Positions 26,760 through 33,122 of a DNA stretch of 34,373 bases are shown piece after piece (position 1 is the stretch's first letter; every line of letters starts with the position of its first letter). Position numbers and translations under genes: made by a program. Source of the stretch: Nitrospirota bacterium (lineage in GTDB: Bacteria; Nitrospirota; Thermodesulfovibrionia; Thermodesulfovibrionales; Magnetobacteriaceae); contig JADFXD010000027.1 in NCBI GenBank assembly GCA_015233725.1, forward strand, positions 1 through 34,373, in the 5' to 3' direction. The notes below the pieces were generated by a model, which was given only the letters and a program-made list of their open reading frames with translations, searched no databases and had not been told where the DNA came from.

Positions 26760-28143
26760 ATACAGCAAAATCCGCAGCAACTGTATGATTTATTGCTACG
26801 CTATTAATGATATACTCGTTGTTGATTACAGAATTCATTACATTTACGCCATTGTCTGTAAGAGATGATAAGGCATAGCCTGCACTCGGTGCAAAAGTAC
26901 AAACAGAGCTATTGCCATATGCTACGACTGTTGGATCACACGTGATAGTCCCTTTGTAGCTTTGAATTACTACGGCATTTATAATATATGCCGCTTGAAA
27001 GCTTGCAATAACCGTGTGAGGTACTGTCACATTATTAAGTGTATACGTGTTGTTAACTACAGAACTAGTTACACTAGCACTATTGTCTATTAGAGACATC
27101 AAGACATAGCCTGAATTCGGTGTGACAGTACATACAGAATTCTGTCCACCTGAAACGGTCGATGGCGTACACGCTATACTACCATTACCACCACTAACCG
27201 ATCCTGTTATGGTGTATTGTTGTGCTTGTGAAGAAAACACGGTTATTGTAATATTCTGATTATCCACAATATATAGATTACCTGAACTACCTGCTGCTAT
27301 ACCAACAATATTACGAAATTGACCTGTTCCGTAGCCCCAGGAGCCAAAACCAGTTATATAGGTACCACTGGAACTATAAACTTGCACATTAGAACCATTG
27401 CCTAAAAGTACGTTATTTGAAATATCTACACTTATTGAGTTGCACCAGGATGACCACTGTAGGATAAAAGTACCTGTTGAATCAAATTTCTGCACCAAAC
27501 CATTGCCCTGATCTGCAACATAGACATCGCCTAAACTATCTACTGCTACACCAATAGGATTACTAAATTGACCGTTTCCATGACCGCCACCGCCCCACTG
27601 CGTTATATATGTGCCATTAAAGTCAAATTTCTGTATCCTATTATTACCTTGATCTACAACATATACATTGCCTGAACTATCTACTGCTATACCACGAGGC
27701 CCCCAAAATTGACCTTGTCCACTGCCATAACTACCCCACTGAGTTATAGTAGAATATGTGCCATTATCACTATAGCCAAATTTCTGTATCCTACTATTAC
27801 CTTGATCTACAACATATACATTGCCTGAACTATCTATTGCTACACCATTAGGACCCCAAAACTGACCGTTTCCACTGCCACCACTGCCCCACTGAGTTAT
27901 ATATGTGCCATTAGAGTCAAATTTCTGTATCCTATTATTATTTGTATCTGCGACATAGACATTGCCTGAACTATCCAATGCTATACCATTAGGCCAATTA
28001 AATTGACCGTTTCCATTACCAGAACTGCCCCACTGGGTTACATAGTTATACGTTCCCGCCGATACATTACCGACATTACCAAAAACAAACATCAGCAACA
28101 CAAGCAACACAAACAAGGCTACCAAGACACTCTTTCTTCTCAT
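24277..28143 (-). CDS. Giant secreted protein: NHL beta-propeller, beta-repeats, five BACON domains, FG-GAP-like repeats
   Basis: The start at 28143 (MRRKSVLVALFVLL) is chosen for its signal peptide and the AAAGGAGAG upstream; the open frame to 28245 runs into repeat copy G. The product is 1288 residues. After the signal (1-30) come about six NHL repeats (QWGS..GNGQF..P.GIA.DSSGNVYV.D..N.RIQKF), enough for one propeller (about 32-310). Two InlB-B-like beta-repeats follow (about 310-460). From residue 468 to the end it is identical to the 821-residue C-terminal half of the downstream paralogue. NHL propellers usually bind proteins, peptides or glycans. Secretion and a surface or matrix role are inferred. 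Confidence 0.85.
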   Translation of the reverse strand: MRRKSVLVALFVLLVLLMFVFGNVGNVSAGTYNYVTQWGSSGNGNGQFNWPNGIALDSSGNVYVADTNNNRIQKFDSNGTYITQWGSGGSGNGQFWGPNGVAIDSSGNVYVVDQGNSRIQKFGYSDNGTYSTITQWGSYGSGQGQFWGPRGIAVDSSGNVYVVDQGNNRIQKFDFNGTYITQWGGGGHGNGQFSNPIGVAVDSLGDVYVADQGNGLVQKFDSTGTFILQWSSWCNSISVDISNNVLLGNGSNVQVYSSSGTYITGFGSWGYGTGQFRNIVGIAAGSSGNLYIVDNQNITITVFSSQAQQYTITGSVSGGNGSIACTPSTVSGGQNSVCTVTPNSGYVLMSLIDNSASVTSSVVNNTYTLNNVTVPHTVIASFQAAYIINAVVIQSYKGTITCDPTVVAYGNSSVCTFAPSAGYALSSLTDNGVNVMNSVINNEYIINSVAINHTVAADFAVSTSSCMSVSIYPTSKSYGVSGGSDSIIVTANGCTWVALSHASWITVTSGSGTGSGSVSYTVAANSGTSSRTGTITVADQTFTVTQDGGGCSYTLSALSSHLSSSGGPGSVNVTTNGTCGWTATSSVSWITVNGITFNAGSTGSGSMSYTVSANTGTTQRTGTITIAGQTLTVTQDGLNCTYTLSSTSKSFTTSGGTDSITVSTNSTCGWQSISNSTWIQINTLGGGSGSITYGNGSVSYTVSANTGANSRTGTMTIAGQTFTVTQSGLSCSYTLSPTGKSFLASGGSDSISVTASGSSCQWAVTSNNTWITVTSGSAATGSGMIVYSVAANTANAPRTGTLTIGGQTFTVSQDAGCTYTITPTSRTFSASSGNDSFIVTTDSTCQWKANSDSSWLTIKSGNSGTGNGTVVYSVSANNGSGSRTGLINISGQTSFTVTQTAPGLVNLTVSETGTGSGTIAASTGSLSWNGKTATASYNVGTTVILTATANTGSQLKGWTGCDTELGNECMVQMTDVKSVSVEFTVPVKAIHDFNADGTSDMLWHSTTSGDVVMWLMNGASISDNNVVMKNVSLEWDVKGVGDIDGDGKSDIVWQNNNTGQVVFWIMDGTTRTSTGTIVNALAKEWVIKSVSDFNGDGKADILLRNTSTGAIYVWLLDGTKITSGGYVVQGMPAEWDIKAVSDFNGDGKPDILWQNTKTGDVYVWLLDGLNIVGGGYIAKGIPGNWQVKAVNDFDGDGKADILWQDSVTGDVATWLMNGASIVGGGYVIKGVSSDWQIKTVGDYNGDGKADIVWQNNATGDVYLYLMDGINIIGGNFAINGLPNDWQLK

Positions 28144-28230
28144 TCGTTTCTCTCTCCTTTGATTGAAATTTATCTTTAGCACCGTAAAACAGCGCCTGTT
28201 TTTATACATGCTCGTGGTTAAGTTAATATA

Positions 28231-28374
28231 TAAGTACCTGCCCATAATTAATTATATACACGCAAGAGGGAAAGAAAGGGGCGGCGGAGTTTCTTTGTCG
28301 CTCCAGGACGCTCCTGGCCCCCTTTAGAACCCCCTGCAAGGGGACCAGTGCCCTTGACCCCATAATGCTCAATC
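28231..28374 (+). repeat. Full-length dispersed boundary repeat (copy G) inside the leader of giant gene 2
   Basis: It shares TAAGTACCTGCCCATAAT and CCCATAATGCTCAATC ends with copies C and E, and the second stem GCAAGGGGACCAGTGCCCTTG with C. It lies between the CRP-type promoter (28434-28477) and the start codon at 28143, so transcripts must pass through it. On the minus strand it also contains a TATAAT close to its left end. Confidence 0.8.
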
Positions 28375-28433
28375 ATTAATGTTATATAAAAACTTTTGTC
28401 CATGTACTTATCGTCTAATCTAACCTAATATCT

Positions 28434-28477
28434 ACAATACATCACGATGGGAGGGCAATTCTGTGATCACTATCACA
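28434..28477 (-). promoter_or_regulatory. CRP-type operator and class II promoter upstream of giant gene 2
   Basis: TGTGATCACTATCACA (28462-28477) has perfect 6-base arms, and a TATTGT -10 box on the minus strand lies at 28434-28439. The spacing between site and -10 is exactly that of the copy at 24167-24210, and about 60 surrounding bases are also similar. The site lies four bases beyond the stop codon of the crp-like gene. Confidence 0.7.
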
Positions 28478-28480
28478 AAA

Positions 28481-29173
28481 TTAAAACTTGTGAAGAAAAT
28501 TAATATTAAAGTGGATGGACTTGTTGGATAGTATGGATATATCGCCGTTTTTCCTCCACTCACCGATTACCCTGCTGACCGTCTCTCTCGTGATGCCGGT
28601 TATATCGGCAATATCCTGGTGGGTAAACTTCATGTTTATGGTTATACCTGTATCGGTGGTCGTTCCATACTTATCGACATTGACAAGGAAGAACATCATT
28701 ATGCGCCTGGCCGAGTTATCAAATGACAACATCTCACAGGTATTCCACATATCCCTGAGCCGAACACAGAAAAATTGCAGCAGATTATCAAGCACATTCT
28801 TCTGGGAGGAGATGATCGTATGAAAGTTATCTCTTTCAATCAGCGCCACCCTCGATGGCTCCATCGCCATAGCCGAGGCTGGACACTCCTTGCCGTCTAT
28901 TACGGATATCTCACCAAAGGAGTCGCCACTTTGGTGAATAGCGAATATTATCTCCTTGCCGTTTTCATCGCTCCTGACCATCTTTACTTTACCCCTGATC
29001 AATGAATAAAAAATCTCATTGGTATCCTCTGGATAAATAACCATCTCACCCTTTTTAAAGTTCTTTATGTCTACATAATTCAGGATGCTTGTCAACTCAC
29101 TGTCCGTTAGATTGTGAAACAACCTGACCTTTCGCAACTCCACGAATTTGCCTTCATGACTGCACTTTTGCAT
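28481..29173 (-). CDS. Crp/Fnr family transcription regulator
   Basis: The 230-residue protein has an N-terminal cyclic-nucleotide-binding-like beta-roll (about 15-120), a dimer helix (about 125-165) and a C-terminal winged helix (about 183-215). The recognition helix contains RETVSR (196-201), keeping the Arg-Glu-x3-Arg set that CRP uses to read TGTGA. The ligand pocket keeps Gly-Glu (87-88) but has ECPASA instead of the Arg-Ser that binds cAMP phosphate, so cAMP may not be the ligand. There is no Fnr-type cysteine cluster. AGGAGG precedes the ATG. It lies directly upstream of giant gene 2 and is the obvious candidate to control both giant genes. Confidence 0.9.
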   Translation of the reverse strand: MQKCSHEGKFVELRKVRLFHNLTDSELTSILNYVDIKNFKKGEMVIYPEDTNEIFYSLIRGKVKMVRSDENGKEIIFAIHQSGDSFGEISVIDGKECPASAMAMEPSRVALIERDNFHTIISSQKNVLDNLLQFFCVRLRDMWNTCEMLSFDNSARRIMMFFLVNVDKYGTTTDTGITINMKFTHQDIADITGITRETVSRVIGEWRKNGDISILSNKSIHFNINFLHKF

Positions 29174-29297
29174 ATATCCTCCTGTAGAATATTCGCTATT
29201 TTCACATGGTAGCAGTATTGTATCATGGGGTTAGTTACATATCTGTTACCGATTAGGCAGACTTAGGAGTTTTTCTTGTTAAAACCTATTCGTTTGC

Positions 29298-29331
29298 TTG
29301 ACAAACATATGCCAACCTATGTTACTGTAAC
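29298..29331 (+). promoter_or_regulatory. Candidate promoter and palindrome upstream of cysteine desulfurase gene
   Basis: A perfect TTGACA (29298-29303) lies upstream of a weak -10 region. The palindrome GTTAC-T-GTAAC (29321-29331) sits over that region, next to the start codon. Two further GTTAC copies 11 bases apart occur at 29234-29249. No Shine-Dalgarno sequence is visible, so the transcript may have almost no leader. Confidence 0.4.
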
Positions 29332-29334
29332 CGT

Positions 29335-30495
29335 GTGGATATGCAAGAGATATATATAGACAACAACGCCACAACAGCGGTGGCCCAGGAGGTGTTTGAC
29401 GAGATGACACCGTATCTGAGGCAGTTGTACGGCAACCCATCAAGCTCTTACAGCTTTGGCGCTATCGTGCGCAGCAAGCTGGAGGAGGCAAGGGCGAAGG
29501 TGGCGGCCCTCATAGGGGCTGAGGCCGATGAGATCGTCTTTACGAGCTGCGGCACAGAGAGCGACAACACTGCCATCTTAAGCGCCCTGAAGACCAATGG
29601 GCACAGGAATCACATAGTAACAACGAAGGTGGAACACCCCGCCGTGCTAAACCTCTGTAAACTAAAGGAGGGCGAGGGATATCGCGTGACCTGCCTGTCA
29701 GTGGACAACGATGGGAGACTCGATATGGATGCCCTCAAGGCTGTCCTGGATGATACCGTTGCCGTTGTTTCGGTCATGCTTGCCAACAACGAAACAGGCG
29801 TTATCTTTCCCATCCAGGAGATAGGCCGGCTACTGAGGGAACGGGGCATACTGTTTCATACCGATGCAGTGCAGGCAGTTGGGAAACTGCCCATCAACGT
29901 CAGGGCGCTCTCCGTGGATATGCTGAGTATAGCGGGTCATAAGCTCCATGCACCCAAAGGGGTGGGCGCATTATACGTCAGAAAGGGGACCCCCTATCAT
30001 CCGTTACTTATCGGTGGACACCAGGAAGACGGCAGGCGCGCTGGGACCGAAAACGTTGCAGCCATCATCGGCCTTGGCAAGGCATGTGAACTGGCCAAGG
30101 ACAACATCAACGACGAATCCACCTATTTAAACCGTTTGAGGGATAAGCTACAAGACGCAATCCTGGCCAAGTGCCCAGATTGTAGGCCCAATGGCGCCAC
30201 GAGCAATAGACTGCCCAATACGACCAACATAAGTTTCCGATACATTGATGGCGAGGCGGTGCTGATGCTGCTGAACCAACACGGGATATGTGCCTCATCG
30301 GGTTCGGCCTGTTCATCGGGTTCCTCGGAGCCAAGCCACGTCCTTGCGGCCATGTCTGTGCCGGCAGATGTAATACGCGGCTCTGTGAGGTTCTCCCTCA
30401 GCCGCTACAATAACGAGGCTGAAATAGACAAGGTCATAGAAGTCCTGCCAGGGATTGTTAAATACCTGAGAGACATATCACCCTTTGGCCGATAG
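29335..30495 (+). CDS. Cysteine desulfurase (NifS/IscS family)
   Basis: This PLP enzyme takes sulfur from cysteine for Fe-S clusters and thio-modifications. The 386-residue protein begins YIDNNATTAV and has the PLP lysine in SIAGHKLHAPKG. Its active-site cysteine lies in the loop SSGSACSSGSSEPSHVL, the group I (IscS/NifS) pattern. The start is GTG at 29335 or ATG at 29341. No iscU, iscR or thiI gene is adjacent, so it is an orphan here. It is divergent from the crp-like gene. Confidence 0.93.
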   Translation: MDMQEIYIDNNATTAVAQEVFDEMTPYLRQLYGNPSSSYSFGAIVRSKLEEARAKVAALIGAEADEIVFTSCGTESDNTAILSALKTNGHRNHIVTTKVEHPAVLNLCKLKEGEGYRVTCLSVDNDGRLDMDALKAVLDDTVAVVSVMLANNETGVIFPIQEIGRLLRERGILFHTDAVQAVGKLPINVRALSVDMLSIAGHKLHAPKGVGALYVRKGTPYHPLLIGGHQEDGRRAGTENVAAIIGLGKACELAKDNINDESTYLNRLRDKLQDAILAKCPDCRPNGATSNRLPNTTNISFRYIDGEAVLMLLNQHGICASSGSACSSGSSEPSHVLAAMSVPADVIRGSVRFSLSRYNNEAEIDKVIEVLPGIVKYLRDISPFGR

Positions 30496-30590
30496 AGGGA
30501 GAGAAGGAGGGTAGCTCCACCTTGACGCTCATGGCCCCCTCAAAAGACCCCTTACCGCAAAGGGACCATTTCCCTTTGACCTCTTTTTTT
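30491..30590 (+). repeat. Dispersed boundary repeat (copy H), with terminator
   Basis: It begins at the cysteine desulfurase stop. It is a diverged forward copy, with GGAGGGTAGCTCCACC in place of the first hairpin. The second stem, AAAGGGA-CCATT-TCCCTTT (30559-30577), is followed by GACCTC and seven T, a good intrinsic terminator on the plus strand. Confidence 0.65.
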
Positions 30591-30845
30591 CGCTACAGTA
30601 CGCTCTTGGTTCCTACACAGGCTTGGGCTTAAGTTGTTGCCTGATTCAGTTTTGTTCCTACATATAATCTAAAATGCTATTGTCCTGCGACTACATAATT
30701 TAGCTTGACAAAGGGTCTTGTTTATGTTAGATTTAAGTATAAGCACCTCGTTCCTCCCCTAAACTGCTGCTCATCACCCAATGGGCAGCAGTTACTTATT
30801 TACGGGATAGAAAAGGCGTATAGAGAAATCTATCAGGAGGTAAGG
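30591..30845. other. Non-coding leader of the small lipoprotein gene
   Basis: A candidate promoter, TTGACA (30705-30710) with TAGATT (30728-30733) 17 bases apart, is followed by a 9-base-pair hairpin: AACTGCTGC (30762-30770) with GCAGCAGTT (30785-30793) around a 14-base loop. The rest shows no gene. The open frame that could run through it from 30705 is rejected in favour of the start at 30846. Confidence 0.5.
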
Positions 30846-31070
30846 ATGAAACGACTCATAATGACATTTATGCTGATTCTGAGCTTGATGGGATGCACTG
30901 CATACGTAGCACCTGACGGTAGTGCATACATAGCGCCTGATCGTGTTGTCGTGTTTCCAGGTCCATACGGTCCAGAGCCATACGGCTACGGCCATCCAGG
31001 TCCATACGGCCCAGAGCCATACGGCCATCCAGGTCCATACGGCCCAGCGCCATACGGTCCGCCACGATAG
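30846..31070 (+). CDS. Small lipoprotein with Pro-Gly-Tyr repeats
   Basis: The start at 30846 has AGGAGG close upstream and gives a 74-residue protein. MKRLIMTFMLILSLMGC is a lipoprotein signal with the lipobox LMGC and Cys17 as the lipidated residue. The mature part ends in repeated PGPYGPEPYG units (residues about 38-74), a flexible low-complexity tail. The role is unknown; it may be a surface or envelope spacer. It is convergent with another Pro-rich secreted protein. Confidence 0.8.
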   Translation: MKRLIMTFMLILSLMGCTAYVAPDGSAYIAPDRVVVFPGPYGPEPYGYGHPGPYGPEPYGHPGPYGPAPYGPPR

Positions 31071-31134
31071 CATAACTCAGTGGCACACAGATAACACAAA
31101 GGTAAGTGCAGGTAAAGCAAGGCAAAACTGAAGA

Positions 31135-31163
31135 GGGCAGTCTATACAACGACTGCCCTTTTT
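31135..31163 (+). terminator. Intrinsic terminator after the lipoprotein gene
   Basis: GGGCAGTC (31135-31142) and GACTGCCC (31151-31158) form an 8-base-pair perfect stem with an 8-base loop, followed by TTTTT. It lies between convergent genes and mainly fits the plus strand. Confidence 0.9.
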
Positions 31164-31171
31164 AGTCAACA

Positions 31172-32014
31172 TCAATGACCTGACGGAGGCAGTGAAAGCG
31201 GTGGAGGCGTAAACATCGGAGGTGGAGGTGTCGGCCTTGATGACTGAGGAGGCGGAGGTGGCGCACCTGTATGGGGCGGTGGTGTTGACGGTGGTGGATT
31301 GTGCATCACAGGGGGCGTCTGCATCATTGGTGGTGGAGGAGTATGTACCCCTGGTGGCGGAGTATGCATCACAGGAGGTGGAGTCTGTCCCATTGTTGGA
31401 GGCGGAGTTGGCCTCATTGGTGGTGGATTGTGCATCACAGGAGGCGGAGGTGGCACGTTTACATTAGGCGGTGGTGGTTGTAGCTCTCGCACTGGTGGCG
31501 GTGGCGGTTCTCGCCTATGTTGCTGCTGCACATCAGGCTCCATCATTGGTTGCGGTGGCATCTCCCGTCTATGTTGCGGTGGTACATCAGGTTGCATCAT
31601 TGGTGGAAGGGGCAGTATCAACGGTGGTACCTCTGGAGGTAGCGGTCTGTCTGTCAGCGCCTCGATGTCGCGTATGATGTTATCGATCTTTGATGACAGG
31701 AGCTCTCTTTCCTCATATGTGAGGAACCTCTTTGAGCGTTCTCGTCTTGCGGTCTCACCCCTGACCTTGTCAATCCTGCGTTGAAAGTTTACGACCTGCT
31801 TTTGTGAAAGCCATCCACCATCATCAGTATCATCGAGGACCCTCTGTGCATGTAGCAGTTTTTCCCCTATCACCGAATCCATTACCTCCTGAGCCAACAC
31901 AACATCAACTGGTAACAACGTCAGCGCCAATGCTGTCAATAGCGATACAAGCCCAGCGACTGTAAGCAGCGAATCCGATAATTTCAAATACCATTTGTTT
32001 AAAATCTGAATCAC
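31172..32014 (-). CDS. Secreted proline-rich protein
   Basis: A hydrophobic N-terminal signal (about 12-41, cleavage after VLAQ possible) is followed by a charged helical part (about 45-120). From about 125 to 280 comes a proline-rich tail with PPPPMM, PPVMHNPPP, MMQPDVPPQHRREMPP and MMEPDVQQQHRREPPP units. The function is unknown; such tails often span the periplasm or bind other proteins. The open frame begins at GTG 32014, but that codon lies inside the GGGAGGTG ribosome-binding sequence. The true start may be an ATT nine bases further on or another weak codon. Confidence 0.75.
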   Translation of the reverse strand: MIQILNKWYLKLSDSLLTVAGLVSLLTALALTLLPVDVVLAQEVMDSVIGEKLLHAQRVLDDTDDGGWLSQKQVVNFQRRIDKVRGETARRERSKRFLTYEERELLSSKIDNIIRDIEALTDRPLPPEVPPLILPLPPMMQPDVPPQHRREMPPQPMMEPDVQQQHRREPPPPPVRELQPPPPNVNVPPPPPVMHNPPPMRPTPPPTMGQTPPPVMHTPPPGVHTPPPPMMQTPPVMHNPPPSTPPPHTGAPPPPPQSSRPTPPPPMFTPPPLSLPPSGH

Positions 32015-32058
32015 CTCCCTTTTCTTGTAGGTATTTTATGGCATAGCCACTATAGTTT

Positions 32059-32088
32059 ATGGTACAACTGTTGCCAGGAGATTGTCAA
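32059..32088 (-). promoter_or_regulatory. Candidate promoter of the proline-rich protein gene
   Basis: On the minus strand a perfect TTGACA (32083-32088) and TACCAT (32059-32064) are 18 bases apart, in the short gap after the cyclase-like gene. Confidence 0.4.
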
Positions 32089-32092
32089 CTGC

Positions 32093-33046
32093 TCAATCAA
32101 TCCCATAACACCACAGCACTTCGTACAGCATGACGGCCTCATTTATCCCCTTGAGGCATTTGGAGTCTAAATAACTTATCTTGAAGCATTCGTCGTTTTC
32201 TAGCAGTTCGTAAAACTGCCCTGTGATAACGATATGGTCAGGCTGAGTGTGGCTCTGTGCCCTCGCGGCCACGTTGACCACGTTTCCAAAGACGTCCTTA
32301 CCGTCCGGGTTACAAACGTTACCGGCGTTTATGATGGTTTCAAGGATTTCGTTATGACTGTTTATCCATCGTACTGCGGCTACTGTCCCTTTTGTCTGAA
32401 AGTATTTACACGAATCCTTCAGATCGGTAAACATGATCGCCATGAATCTGCGGCTTTCTTCCAGTAAATTGCCTTCATCACACCAGCCTGACAACTCTTG
32501 TGCGATATCATCCATATTGCCGGAGGTTATCCATTCGTTCTTTTTGTCTATCAGACCTTTCATATCCAGGATCACCTCAACGGCCTTTGTTAATGCAGCG
32601 AGGTCTATTTTCGCTGAGTTCATAGCGCGTCTTATGGATTCTTCCGGGCCTTTCAGGATTACGGCAAGCATATGAAACACAGATATCTCTGTTGCACCTG
32701 TAAGGGTTGCGAGTTTCTCCGCCAAGGCAAATACCCTCTTGCAATCAGCGCTCCGATGTATTACCTTTCCCGTCCTCTGGTAGTCACTCTTGCCAAGAAC
32801 CCCTCTGAGCGAACATCTGAGGGTTGTTGTGTCGATATTTAGCCTGGTAAAAAAATCATTTAGAGCCTTCAGCCCGGCCTTTATATCGCTGCCGATATCA
32901 GCCTCTTTAAAGACCTCGTCCAGCATATCCGCAAGTTTCAATATACCGATGAAAATATGTTCTTTTTCTATATATTTATACCTGGCATAGCCAGCCTCAT
33001 AAGCCGCTATCTGCCAGGTTAAGTCAAGTATCGGAGAGGGATTCAT
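32093..33046 (-). CDS. Clp_N-like domain fused to an incomplete nucleotide cyclase domain
   Basis: Residues 1-150 resemble two halves of a Clp N-terminal (substrate-binding) repeat domain (EKEHIFIGILKLADM, TEISVFHMLAVILKG). From 200 a class III adenylate/guanylate cyclase domain begins with FMAIMFTDLKDS, whose Asp208 is a metal-binding position. It then jumps from INAGN (residue 243) straight to VCNPDGKDVFGNVVNVAARAQS. The family's middle part, with GG..(I/V)K..GD (second metal Asp) and the helix after it, is absent, although the frame stays open. The protein is therefore probably not catalytically active. It follows the kinase-TPR gene by 76 bases and is probably in the same transcript. Confidence 0.75.
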   Translation of the reverse strand: MNPSPILDLTWQIAAYEAGYARYKYIEKEHIFIGILKLADMLDEVFKEADIGSDIKAGLKALNDFFTRLNIDTTTLRCSLRGVLGKSDYQRTGKVIHRSADCKRVFALAEKLATLTGATEISVFHMLAVILKGPEESIRRAMNSAKIDLAALTKAVEVILDMKGLIDKKNEWITSGNMDDIAQELSGWCDEGNLLEESRRFMAIMFTDLKDSCKYFQTKGTVAAVRWINSHNEILETIINAGNVCNPDGKDVFGNVVNVAARAQSHTQPDHIVITGQFYELLENDECFKISYLDSKCLKGINEAVMLYEVLWCYGID

Positions 33047-33122
33047 ATTCGATTACTTCCAGAAGTTCATGTTATTTATTACATGCCTTGGCAGTATCAT
33101 GGTATTTTGAGATGTTCTATGG

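Noticed and set aside
26750-28040. Regular repeats that could look like a CRISPR array
   Set aside because: The repeats are in frame and encode NHL propeller blades; there are no short unique spacers and no cas genes.
29335-30495. An isc/suf operon around the cysteine desulfurase
   Set aside because: No scaffold, regulator or ferredoxin gene lies next to it; the gene stands alone between a divergent regulator gene and a terminator.
31299-31784. Glycine/cysteine-rich plus-strand open frame
   Set aside because: It is the antisense reading of the proline-rich tail (CCN codons read as GGN) and has no start signals.
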